From Plesiocystis pacifica SIR-1 (GTDB taxonomy: Bacteria > Myxococcota_A > Polyangia > Nannocystales > Nannocystaceae), in NCBI RefSeq assembly GCF_000170895.1, contig NZ_ABCS01000103.1, forward strand, positions 1 through 34,341: DNA of 34,341 bases, given 5' to 3'. Positions 9,701 through 17,046 of the stretch are shown here, one piece after another. Position numbers and translations under genes: made by a program. The notes beneath the pieces were generated by a model. The model was not told where the DNA came from. It was given only the letters and a program-made list of their open reading frames with translations, and searched no databases. How positions within the stretch are numbered: position 1 is the first letter of the stretch; every line of letters begins with the position of its first letter.

Positions 9701-10693
9701 GAGCCCTACCGCATCGAGAGCTACCACGCGCTGTTCAACATCTACCGCGCGAGCAAGCAGACCGACAAAGCCTGGTGCGTCGCGCAGGCCTTGAACTTCC
9801 TCAAGAAGGCCAACGACGAGCAGCAGGACTTCTACACCAAGCACCGCCGCGACGGCTTCGTGCGCGCGCGTCAGCGCCTGAGCGAGACGGTCATGCGCCG
9901 TCACGTCTTCCACCCCGATCAGGACGCCTACCTGACCGGCATCCTCGGCATCGTCGCCCAGCCGCTCGCGGCCTGGCAGGCCAAGGAGCTCCCGCCGACC
10001 ATCAAGGCCGAGACCCGGACCGACATCACCCTCGATCCCTCGCCCTTTGCCCAGGTCGCCAAGTACGTCAAGGACGTGCTCAACGTCGGCGCGCCGGACG
10101 TCTACCTGCGCCCCAACGAGCCCGGCGACGTCGCCATCATCAACGTCAAGCGCGACGGCGCCGTGCACCCGACCATGGTCGTGTACTCGAACCTGCTGCG
10201 CGGCAAGAAGGAGCACCACCTGGTGTTCGCCCTCGGCAAGTCGATGATGGAGCTCTACCCGCCCCACTACGCCTACGTGACCATCGACCGCTCGCCCCAG
10301 AGCCTCAAGCAGGTGTTCAAGGCCTGCATGCGGATCTGCGGCATGCAGGTCCAGGGTGAGAACGCCGCGGCGCTCGACTCCATCGCCCGCGAGATCAAGG
10401 GCCGGATGAGCGCCGGCATGGTCGACCAGCTCGGCAGCTTGATGAAGAAGTTCATCAACGCCGGCGGGTCCACCGACGTCAAGCGCTGGGCCGCGGCCGT
10501 CGAGCTGACGACCTACCGCGTCGGCTTCCTGATGTGCGGCGACCTCCAGACGGCGGCGCTGATGGTCTCGCAGGAGCAGAACCTGCTCGGCTCGACGATG
10601 ACGCCCAAGGACAAGATCAAGGAGCTGGTGCTCTACTCGATCTCCGAGGACTACTTCGACGCCCGCCGGGGCATCGGGCTGCAGGTCGGCTGA
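6704..10693 (+). CDS. Giant TPR protein, C-terminal fragment with conserved-looking end domain
   Basis: This is the third fragment of the TPR giant. The ATG at 6704 is an artefact of the indel cluster; the true frame resumes at about 6746 with GHPPAADALDAIY. TPR modules run to about fragment residue 1045. The last roughly 285 residues are a different, globular domain beginning near RRHVFHPDQDAYLTG and containing HHLVFALGKSMMELYPPHY and a Met/Cys-containing helix. I do not recognise this domain and see no HExxH or other catalytic signature. With seven bases restored, the product in the window would be about 3,560 residues in one frame. The TGA at 10691-10693 is followed by a strong hairpin. 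The role is likely scaffolding or complex assembly, inferred from TPR content only. Confidence 0.85.
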   Translation: MQPAGLHRDPRSAPGHPPAADALDAIYRETEQWDALGELLITRAEVTEDEAVDEKVMYLQQAAKVNEEQQGDLDSAFAILQVAFNVDYSNEDTSRELERIATIGNKWGELLNEYNSIVNEIEDPLERCELWVKIGRWYGEHLDRPDYGIQSLHKALELNPESVNALRELSNFYRRAGQSAELAETLARIVPLEQEPEVQASTLLDLAQVQETGLGDLPAAIESYRRVLEIDSESTTALDSLARLHEAQGQWNELVAVLDRRAMIMDDPDEILVIRKRIGSVQEVNLQDAVAAIETFKDITATDATDREALQALERLYMAQGNIDEYLETLEAELDATADVDEQIAIYDKMAVALVEHADDKERAADVLEKILELDYTRDETYRKLEEIYFTLERWTELVEAYRNHVEAIEDVPTKIALLLAMGEVFEKQVEDVDRSIECYREILELDPNHFDAANTLSRLQEAIEDWPSAVETMDRLVGLNDDPQARLELLTRMGRVFFQKLDDQPEAERRLNDALTLDPGHVPALIILAEIYKSRGDWLKAARTLQSASDYSNNNFEKTNLAAEAGFIFLEELEDEGSATGLFSTAIAIDPEHVRVGKVLSRVYFEGENYEAADPIFDMLSRKSDQLELDDEELRELYLNAAKTARQLKLGEKALKRYKSAYDIDSTNHEVLTGMADLLFEQENWDRAFKLYQTILVQHRDSQSDDDTVLVYYRLGTVKRRQNEPRKALNYMEKALEVQPFNRQVLEAVIELQSAANDWEGVIQAKRALVDVVESDDERFDLYKEIGELYTEKLDNKTKAGEAYMQALDLRPTDFPMLHTLLGLYQETKQWDELISIIDRIVEIEDNGLRRSRYNYSAAVVLRDNLQAQDEAIDRFNMVLDDDPKYLKAFQAIDALVTKTKDWKSLERSYRKMIKRLPATGEEELALALWSNLGEIYRTRLNNFQSAAEVYNIVATQFDPNNPKWQIVLAELYERLLDQNPTEFAPKAVAAHQALIAQEPYRIESYHALFNIYRASKQTDKAWCVAQALNFLKKANDEQQDFYTKHRRDGFVRARQRLSETVMRRHVFHPDQDAYLTGILGIVAQPLAAWQAKELPPTIKAETRTDITLDPSPFAQVAKYVKDVLNVGAPDVYLRPNEPGDVAIINVKRDGAVHPTMVVYSNLLRGKKEHHLVFALGKSMMELYPPHYAYVTIDRSPQSLKQVFKACMRICGMQVQGENAAALDSIAREIKGRMSAGMVDQLGSLMKKFINAGGSTDVKRWAAAVELTTYRVGFLMCGDLQTAALMVSQEQNLLGSTMTPKDKIKELVLYSISEDYFDARRGIGLQVG

Positions 10694-10714
10694 GTCAGGC
10701 CGAACTCAGAAGCG

Positions 10715-10745
10715 AAGGGGGCCCCGAGAGGGGCCCTTTTCTTTT
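10715..10745 (+). terminator. Rho-independent terminator of the TPR gene
   Basis: A perfect 7-bp GC stem (GGGCCCC at 10719-10725, GGGGCCC at 10730-10736) closes a GAGA tetraloop. Additional A-T and G-T pairs lie below it, and TTTTCTTTTT follows. It lies 25 nt after the stop codon at 10693. The T tract is on the plus strand, so it serves the TPR gene more than the converging cyclase gene. Confidence 0.85.
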
Positions 10746-10833
10746 TGAGCGCTGCGCATCGCAGGCAGCACGAAGCCAAGCACAGCGGCTGGGAGAGCCC
10801 AGGCCGAGCCCACGGGCTCGACCAGCCTCGCTC

Positions 10834-12480
10834 TCACCCGGGCTCTTGGGTCGTCCGAAAGGGCGCCGTATGCCGCGGCGAGCCCTGGGGCACGGCGTCC
10901 CGCATGCTCCGGACGTTCCAGATCTGAATCGGCTCGCCCTTGCCCTTGACCTGCACGGGCTCGCGCTGCTCCGCGACGATGTGCGGGGCGGCGGCGCGCA
11001 TGGTCGAGGGCGAGATGATGATCTCGCTGGCCTTGGCCACGCTGCACAGGCGCGCGGCGACGTTCACGGCGTCGCCGATGACGGTGTACTGGAGGGTCTG
11101 GCTCGAGCCGATGGCGCCGGCGATGACCGGGCCGGTGTTGATGCCGATGCCGATGTAGACGGGCTCTTGGCCGGCGGCGATGCGGACCCGGTTGAACTCG
11201 TCGAGGGCCTTGAGCATGTCGAGGGCGCAGCGGACCGCCAGCACGGGGGCCTCGGGGATCTCGACGGGGGCGCCGAACAGGCCGATGATCTCGTCGCCGA
11301 CGTACTTGTCGAGGGTGCCGCCGTGCTTGAACAGCACGTCGACCATGAACTCGAAGTAGCTGTTGAGGGTCTCGACCATCTCCTGCGGCGTGTGCCGCTC
11401 GGACATGGAGGTGAAGCCGCGGATGTCCGCGAACAACATGGTGACCTCGCGCTCGGCTCCGGCCTGGTCGAGGGTCAGGGCGCCCGAGACGATCTCGTCG
11501 ACGAGGTTGGGCGAGAGCAGGCGCTGGAACTCGGCGCGGGTCGCCGCCTCTTGCTCGAACTTCTTGGCCAGGCGGAAGTTCTGGATGGCGACGGCGGCCT
11601 GGGTGGCGATGCCCGAGAACAGCAGCAGGTCCTTGTCCTGGAAGGCGCCGCTGGCCAGCATGGAGTCGACGTGGAAGGCGCCCACGAGCTGGTCGCCGAC
11701 GAGCAAGGGCACGCACATGGTCGAGCGGATGCCCTGCATGATGATGCTCTTGGCGGCCTTGAAGCGCTCGTCGACCATGGCGTCCGAGCTGAGCACGGCG
11801 GCCTTGTTGCGCTTGACCTCGTCGAGGATGGTGTTGCTCAGGCGGATCTGCTCGTCGGCCCGCTTTTGGCGCACGTAGGCGGGGTTCAGCTCGTCCGAGT
11901 CGGGGTCGTAGAGCAGGATCACCGCCCGGTCGGCGCGGATGATCTGGAAGGTCTCGTCGACGATCTGCTGGAGCAGCTTGTCGAGGTCGGTGTCGAGGGC
12001 GAGCTTTTGGGACAGCTCGTGGGCGATGCGCAGCTTCTCGTAGTCGGCCTTGAGGGTCGCGATGTCGTGGACCTCGGCCGCGGGCATGAAGCGCTTGCTG
12101 GCGTCGATGCGGTTGCGGACCTCGCTCTGGACCTGGCCCGGCATCATGGTGACGCGGGCCTGGTTGCGGGCCTGGACCTGGGCGCGGCGCTGCTGGCCGG
12201 CGAGCTGGAAGCGGAAGGTGGTGTTGCCGAGCTGGAGCTCGTCGCCGTCGTTGAGCGCGGCCTCGCCGACGCGCTCGCCGTTGACCATGGTCCCGTTCAG
12301 GCTCCCGGCGTCGCGGATCACCCACCTCCCCTGGGGCCCGAGGGTGATCCGCGCGTGCTCCTTGGACACGATGCGGTCGAGGACCTGGATCGTGTTGTCG
12401 GGGTGGCGACCGAGGGTGTTGAACGCGATCAGGGGGTACTCGATCGGCGTCTCCCCGAGAAGGATGAGTTTGGCGGACAT
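10834..12480 (-). CDS. FHA-GAF-class III adenylate cyclase
   Basis: A 548-residue signalling enzyme predicted to make cAMP from ATP in the cytoplasm. An N-terminal FHA phosphothreonine-binding domain (residues 3-95) has GRHPDN (24-29), SKEH (39-42) and SLNGT (60-64). A GAF sensor domain spans about 155-305. The C-terminal cyclase domain spans about 343-500. It holds both metal-binding Asp residues (D352 in FADIRGF, D396 in DKYVGDE), the adenine-selecting pair K392 and D470, and transition-state N473 and R477, so it looks active and specific for ATP. I chose the ATG at 12478-12480 because FHA begins there; the frame is open 54 codons further up but that part resembles no domain. A weak AGGCGA precedes it. 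It converges on the TPR gene. The FHA domain suggests control by a Ser/Thr kinase, which is inference. Confidence 0.93.
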   Translation of the reverse strand: MSAKLILLGETPIEYPLIAFNTLGRHPDNTIQVLDRIVSKEHARITLGPQGRWVIRDAGSLNGTMVNGERVGEAALNDGDELQLGNTTFRFQLAGQQRRAQVQARNQARVTMMPGQVQSEVRNRIDASKRFMPAAEVHDIATLKADYEKLRIAHELSQKLALDTDLDKLLQQIVDETFQIIRADRAVILLYDPDSDELNPAYVRQKRADEQIRLSNTILDEVKRNKAAVLSSDAMVDERFKAAKSIIMQGIRSTMCVPLLVGDQLVGAFHVDSMLASGAFQDKDLLLFSGIATQAAVAIQNFRLAKKFEQEAATRAEFQRLLSPNLVDEIVSGALTLDQAGAEREVTMLFADIRGFTSMSERHTPQEMVETLNSYFEFMVDVLFKHGGTLDKYVGDEIIGLFGAPVEIPEAPVLAVRCALDMLKALDEFNRVRIAAGQEPVYIGIGINTGPVIAGAIGSSQTLQYTVIGDAVNVAARLCSVAKASEIIISPSTMRAAAPHIVAEQREPVQVKGKGEPIQIWNVRSMRDAVPQGSPRHTAPFRTTQEPG

Positions 12481-12510
12481 TCGCCTGTCGGCTCGGCTCT
12501 GGGTCGTCTC

Positions 12511-12530
12511 GGGTCGACGACGGTCGACCC
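12511..12530. promoter_or_regulatory. 8-bp perfect inverted repeat upstream of the cyclase
   Basis: GGGTCGAC and GTCGACCC are separated by GACG, 30 nt upstream of the cyclase ATG. The position suits an operator or a 5' leader hairpin. No regulator is identified, and GTCGAC-type palindromes are not rare in DNA of this composition. Confidence 0.35.
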
Positions 12531-12722
12531 CGAAGTCGGATCGTAGGTCAGCGACGCCCGCGAGATCAACCGCGGAGGTCGGCGTGTGCCCCCTTCCCAA
12601 ATGCGGGGTCCTGCGCGAGGGGGGAGAGCGGCGTAGAGCCACGCTCTTTGCGCCAACTGCCCGTGACCGCCTCGTGTCATTGCGCTCGTGGGCGCGGGTC
12701 GTGGGTGGGGGTCAGCGGGGGC

Positions 12723-13205
12723 TCAGCGATCGACGATCTCGTCCTGGGGCGGCCCGTCGAGGGTCAGATCGCGCGTTTCGCAGCTCCAACCCGAGCCCCG
12801 CCCAGGCCGGGAGCAGAACATCTCGAGCTCGCGCACGACCTCCTTGGACTCGATCCCGAACCCGAAGTGCATCCAGTCCGAATACAGGACGCCGAAGCGG
12901 ACCTCGTCGTCGCTGTCGACCTCGATCCAGTACTCGGCGTTCGGGTCGTCGACGCCGACGCTCTGGAGGCCCGAGACCATGTCGCGCTTCAATTTCTTGC
13001 GCACGTCCTTGTCGGCGAGGTGCCGGGAGGCGGCGCCGGTGAAGGTCGAGGAGGTCTCGTCGAGCACTCGGGTCGCCTCGGACTTGCGCATCGACAGGGG
13101 GACGAACACGTAGATGAGGTAGGAGCCCACGACCGCGCCAGCGATCAACAAGATGACGACCAGGTTGAAGGTCCGCGGCTTCTTGTATTTGACGGGTTCC
13201 GTCAC
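12723..13205 (-). CDS. Small single-pass membrane protein of unknown function
   Basis: About 160 residues. A short basic cytoplasmic head (EPVKYKKPRTF) precedes one strong transmembrane segment at residues 14-36, followed by a soluble domain of about 120 residues expected outside the membrane. The latter half has Trp-rich strands (YWIEVDSD, DWMHFGFGIES) and two cysteines (MFC, WSC) that could pair. I do not recognise the family. The GTG at 13205 is chosen because it lies just before the basic head; a further upstream TTG at 13250 would overlap the divergent gene. A TATACT box lies nine bases before this GTG. It is divergent from the coiled-coil fusion gene, 32 bp away, and lies 242 bp upstream of the cyclase on the same strand. 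Confidence 0.7.
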   Translation of the reverse strand: MTEPVKYKKPRTFNLVVILLIAGAVVGSYLIYVFVPLSMRKSEATRVLDETSSTFTGAASRHLADKDVRKKLKRDMVSGLQSVGVDDPNAEYWIEVDSDDEVRFGVLYSDWMHFGFGIESKEVVRELEMFCSRPGRGSGWSCETRDLTLDGPPQDEIVDR

Positions 13206-13214
13206 GGCCTGACG

Positions 13215-13220
13215 AGTATA
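13215..13220 (-). promoter_or_regulatory. Candidate -10 box (TATACT), possibly leaderless
   Basis: On the minus strand TATACT is followed by nine bases and then the chosen GTG at 13205. That spacing would put the transcript start within two or three bases of the codon. No convincing -35 hexamer is seen. The same TATACT precedes the gene at 22435. Confidence 0.3.
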
Positions 13221-13237
13221 GGCCGGCGGCCCTCGCC

Positions 13238-16200
13238 GTGACGACGCCAATCTCGCTGTCGCCTGGTCTCAAAATCGGTATCATCCCGGTCCGCGTGTAC
13301 CACTTGCCCGCATACCTCGCGCTCGAGCGCTGGGTACTCGCCCGAACCGTGGTCGTCGTGCAGCCCAGCGGGCCCGAGGGCCCCCGGCGCATGCTCGCGG
13401 CAGGGGCCCGACAGGTCCTGGTGATCGGCGCGGACTTTCCCTCCGAGCCCAGCATGGATGTCAGGCCATCGAGCGGGGCGCGGCTGCCTCTGCGCGACGG
13501 GAGCGTCGACATCGTGGTCTGCGTCGAGGCCTACGGCGGGCTGCGCAATACCGATCGTCGGGAGCTGCTGCGCGAGGCCAGCCGAGTGCTGCGCAGCGAC
13601 GGCATCTTCTGCGCGTGGATCGAGCAGCGCGAGTCCGAGGCCTTCGGCCGGACCCTGGCGGGCTCGTCCCAGGTCGACTTTTGGGGCCTCGAGGACCAGA
13701 TCAGCGCGATCTTTCCTCGGGTCGACATGCTCGCCCAGATGCCCTGGCAGGGCTTCTCGCTCGCGCCGATCCTCGACGAGGACGCGGGCTACGGCGAGCC
13801 CGAGGACCCGGTCCTGGCCCTGCGCGAAGAGCTCCTGGAGGAGGCCCCGGAGGCCTCGCACTACCTCGCCGTGGCCAGCAAGTCGCGGGTCCCGGCAGGG
13901 CTCGCGCGCGAGTGTCTGTTGATCCCCCTGCCTCGGGATCAGGTGTTCGGTTTCGACCCCCTGGCCGAGCGGGCGGGGGCCGACGCGGAGATCGAAGAGC
14001 TGCGCGACGAGCTCGATCGCCTGCGCGAAGAGCTGAGCCTGCGCGCGGCCAAGGTCGCCGCCGCCCACGGCCGCGTGCGCGAGCTCGAGGGCCAGATGGA
14101 GAGCCTGCGCGCGCGCTCGAGCGAGGTCGAGGTCGCCGAGGTCGAGCGCCTGCGCGACGCCCTGACCGAGGCCGAGACGCAGCTGAGCATCCTGCGGGCG
14201 CGGGAGCAAGAGCAGGGCTCTCAGCTCGCGCGCCTCGAGGACGAGCGCCTCGACCTGCTCAGCGAGCTCGAGTCGGCGCGCACCGAGCAAGACAGCCGCG
14301 GCGCGAGCGTGGCCCACGTCGAGGCGGAGCTGCGCGCGGCCTTGGACCAGGCGCGGTCGCGGGCCCGGGACGCCGAGGACCAGGCGCGGACGGCCGAAGA
14401 GCACCTGCGCGCGCAGGAGACCGATCTCCAGGTCCTGACCCGGACCTCGGCCGAGCAAGACCGCGCCGTCCAGCGCCTGACCCAGCAGCTCGAGGCCGAG
14501 CGCGAGGCCGTCGAGGCCGCCCGCGAGGACGAGCGGGCCCTGCGGGAGCGCCTCGACTCCCTGGACTCCGAGCGCGAGGAGCTGCGCCGGCAAAACGAGG
14601 TCTACGTCGCCGAGCGCGAGGGGGCGCGCAAGCTCGCCCAGCGCATGGAGGCTGAGCTCGACGTCGCCAGCCGCAGGGCCCAGCAACAGGACGCATCGCT
14701 CGCGGCCAAGATCGAAGAAGCCTCGCGCCTCGCCGGCGAGCTCGAGGCCATGCGCAAGCGCCTCGACGAGGCCGAGAAGAGCCTCGCGCAGACCCGGACC
14801 CGCGCCGAAGAGCTGTCGGCGACGGCGGCCCAGGGCGTGGAGCAGGGTCGGATGCTGGCCGACGTCGCCGTCGACCGCGACCGCTTGCGCGACGAGCTGG
14901 GCCAGCGCAACCGCCAGTTCGAGGAGCTCGAGGGCCGACTCTGGGATGTCCGCGAGCAGCTCCAGCGCGAGCGCCTCGAGGGCGTGCGCGTGGCCGGGGA
15001 GGTCGAGCGCCTCAAGGAGCAGCTCGAGCGCTCCCGGGCGGAGGAGCAGCGGCGCATCCAGGAGGTCGGCGAGCTGGGCCGGGAGCTCCGCGCCCTCGAG
15101 GTGTCCAAGGCCGAGGCGACGGCGCTGCTGCGTGCCCGCGATGAGCAGATCTCCCGCCTGGAGCAGGAGACCACCACGCTGGCGGGACAGTCCGCCGACG
15201 TCGACGAGCTGCGCGGGCAGCTGCAAGAGCGCAACACCAAGATCGCCAAGCTGTCCGAGTCGCTCGCGGCCCTCGAGGCCCGCGGGGAGCAGACCGGGGC
15301 GGTCGCCGAGAAGCGCGAGCGCGAGCTCCAGACCGCCAGCGAGACCATCGCCAAGCTGCAGGCGGACGTCGAGGCCCAGACCGAGGCGGCGTCCAAGGCC
15401 ACCGGTGAGCTCGACGTCAAGGCCGTCGAGATCGAGCAGCTCAACACCTCGCTGACGGATCTCCAGGGTCAGCTGGAAGAGGCCAAGGAGGTCGCCGCCC
15501 GGCGGACCAGCGAGCAAGAGGCGATCCAAGAGCAGCTCGAGGAGGCCGCGGCGGCGCGGGACAGCTTGCGCCGACAGCTGCGCGACCGGGAGCAGGAGCT
15601 CGACCGGCTCAGCGCCGAGACGGGGACCAGCTCCGCCGAGCTCCTGCAGCTGCGCCGCGACCTCGAGGCGGCCACGGAGACCGCCGACCGCGTCGAGCGG
15701 GGCGACACCGCCGAGGGCCCGAGCAAGGAAGAGCTCGGCAGCTGGCCCGAGGCCGCGCGCCGCGAGGTCGAGCGCCTGCGCGCCGCCTTGGCCCAGTCGA
15801 CCCGCGAGCACATCCGGGAGCTGACGGCCGCGCGCATGAACGCCGCCGCCGCGGGCCCGGCCGAGGTCGAGCGCCTCGCCCGCTTGCGCCTCGAGCTGGC
15901 GGTCCGGACCTCCGAGCAGGGCTACATGCTCGCCCGCCTCGACGGCGCCGAGCAGAAGATCTGGGAGATGACCGACGCCTCGGACCGCAACGCGGCCCGC
16001 TTCGCGGCGTCCTTGGCCCAGCTCGAAAAGCACAAGGAGACCGTCGACTCCCTCCTCGACGAGCTCGACGTCACCCGCAACCTGCTGGCCGCCGAGCAGG
16101 CCCGCGCCCTCGAACAAGAGCGGCTGCTGGCGAGCGAGCGCGCCAAGATGGCCCGGGCCGGCATCGGCGTCGACGGCTTCCCGCGCACGGACTTCGACCA

Positions 16201-16738
16201 GGAGGCCCTGGTCGAGCTCGACGACGAGAAGGCGCGCAAGGAGGGGCGGACGGCGGCGGCGGCGGCCAGGCGCAAGAGCCTGTCGGCGGGGGCCAAGCCC
16301 AAGCGGCCCGGCGCAGACGCGGCCGCGAAGCGGAAGCGAGACGCCACCCTCGGGCGGCCCACGGCGCAGGAGCTCGACCACGCCCTGGCCAGCCTGACCG
16401 ACGACGACGACGACGACGACGCGAGCTTCGCCGACTTGAACCTCGACGAGTCGGGGCCGGTGCCGAGGGGAACGGCCAAGCCTGCGGCCGAGGCGAAGCC
16501 CAAACCCGCGGCCGAGGCCGACGCTCCCGTCCCGCGCAAGCGCAGCGGGTCTGGTTCCGGGTCTGGCTCGCGGTCGGGGTCGGCCTCGGGCGCCCGGGCC
16601 CGCTCAGGCTCGGGCTCGGGTCCTCGCGCGGCGGCTCGGGAGGCGAGCGGCCCCAAGCGGGGGACGGCCCGACCCATGGGCACGCGCTCGCGGATGACCG
16701 TCGAGGCCGTCGACGACGACGAGTGGCCCGAGGACTAG
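13238..16738 (+). CDS. Methyltransferase-like domain fused to a long coiled coil
   Basis: About 1,166 residues in four parts. Residues 1-220 resemble a class I SAM-dependent methyltransferase: RLPLRDGSVDIVVC then a helix and VLRSDGIFCAWI match the post-motif I elements. Motif I itself (VVVVQPSGPEG) is degenerate, so activity is uncertain. Residues about 248-970 are an uninterrupted heptad-rich coiled coil of Glu/Arg/Leu/Ala with no globular domain. Near 1054 there is a seven-residue Asp run, and from about 1100 a basic Ser-Gly-Arg tail (KRSGSGSGSGSRSGS) ends in an acidic peptide. The GTG at 13238 is the first start in frame; no clear Shine-Dalgarno is seen. The architecture recalls myxobacterial filament-like scaffolds such as AglZ and FrzS, which join a pseudo-enzymatic head to a coiled coil, but with a different head. 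Function is not established. Confidence 0.82.
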   Translation: MTTPISLSPGLKIGIIPVRVYHLPAYLALERWVLARTVVVVQPSGPEGPRRMLAAGARQVLVIGADFPSEPSMDVRPSSGARLPLRDGSVDIVVCVEAYGGLRNTDRRELLREASRVLRSDGIFCAWIEQRESEAFGRTLAGSSQVDFWGLEDQISAIFPRVDMLAQMPWQGFSLAPILDEDAGYGEPEDPVLALREELLEEAPEASHYLAVASKSRVPAGLARECLLIPLPRDQVFGFDPLAERAGADAEIEELRDELDRLREELSLRAAKVAAAHGRVRELEGQMESLRARSSEVEVAEVERLRDALTEAETQLSILRAREQEQGSQLARLEDERLDLLSELESARTEQDSRGASVAHVEAELRAALDQARSRARDAEDQARTAEEHLRAQETDLQVLTRTSAEQDRAVQRLTQQLEAEREAVEAAREDERALRERLDSLDSEREELRRQNEVYVAEREGARKLAQRMEAELDVASRRAQQQDASLAAKIEEASRLAGELEAMRKRLDEAEKSLAQTRTRAEELSATAAQGVEQGRMLADVAVDRDRLRDELGQRNRQFEELEGRLWDVREQLQRERLEGVRVAGEVERLKEQLERSRAEEQRRIQEVGELGRELRALEVSKAEATALLRARDEQISRLEQETTTLAGQSADVDELRGQLQERNTKIAKLSESLAALEARGEQTGAVAEKRERELQTASETIAKLQADVEAQTEAASKATGELDVKAVEIEQLNTSLTDLQGQLEEAKEVAARRTSEQEAIQEQLEEAAAARDSLRRQLRDREQELDRLSAETGTSSAELLQLRRDLEAATETADRVERGDTAEGPSKEELGSWPEAARREVERLRAALAQSTREHIRELTAARMNAAAAGPAEVERLARLRLELAVRTSEQGYMLARLDGAEQKIWEMTDASDRNAARFAASLAQLEKHKETVDSLLDELDVTRNLLAAEQARALEQERLLASERAKMARAGIGVDGFPRTDFDQEALVELDDEKARKEGRTAAAAARRKSLSAGAKPKRPGADAAAKRKRDATLGRPTAQELDHALASLTDDDDDDDASFADLNLDESGPVPRGTAKPAAEAKPKPAAEADAPVPRKRSGSGSGSGSRSGSASGARARSGSGSGPRAAAREASGPKRGTARPMGTRSRMTVEAVDDDEWPED

Positions 16739-17046
16739 CAGTCGCCCACCCCGGCCGCGCCGGGACCCATGATCCACGAAAGCATCGTCCACGGACTCAG
16801 CTGGCGCTGAACCCGTGGGCGGCTGCCTTTCTCGGTAGGGCATCGGAGAAGTCCTCACGACACCTCGCTTGGTCTTTTCGCCGAGCTCTTTGTCCACGGC
16901 GCGAGGAGCCGCGACGACTTCTCCGATGCCCTGCGAGTCCCGCAGAGGGGAAGAACCCCCATGGGTGCCGGGGATCCTCCGGATCTCCCGGGCCTGAGTG
17001 ACTGCTAGTCTCGACGCCGGTGGTGGCAGAGCGAGGAACCTCGAGC
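16739..17046. other. Intergenic region with a long palindrome
   Basis: About 308 bp between the coiled-coil fusion and the WD40 lipoprotein genes. It contains the 96-bp palindromic structure at 16837-16932. Near the downstream gene is a TGCTAGTCT stretch at about 17002-17010 that could be an extended -10. I see no credible gene in it. Confidence 0.6.
16837..16932. repeat. Long inverted repeat: 32-bp arms, 32-bp loop
   Basis: The left arm 16837-16868 and right arm 16901-16932 match at 28 of 32 positions when one is reverse-complemented. The outer 17 bp (AGGGCATCGGAGAAGTC) are perfect. Two of the four mismatches become G-U pairs if the minus strand is transcribed, so the hairpin is stronger as a minus-strand RNA. 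There is no T tract. It could be a MITE-like or REP-like element, a structured RNA, or a terminator for the coiled-coil gene. Confidence 0.75.

Noticed and set aside
6719..10267. 1,182-codon antisense open frame opposite the third TPR fragment
   Set aside because: Same composition and mirrored periodicity as above; no start context or domain.
13202..16381. 1,059-codon antisense frame opposite the coiled-coil fusion
   Set aside because: Leu/Gly/Ala/Gln-rich sequence without motifs that mirrors the heptad coding of the plus strand.
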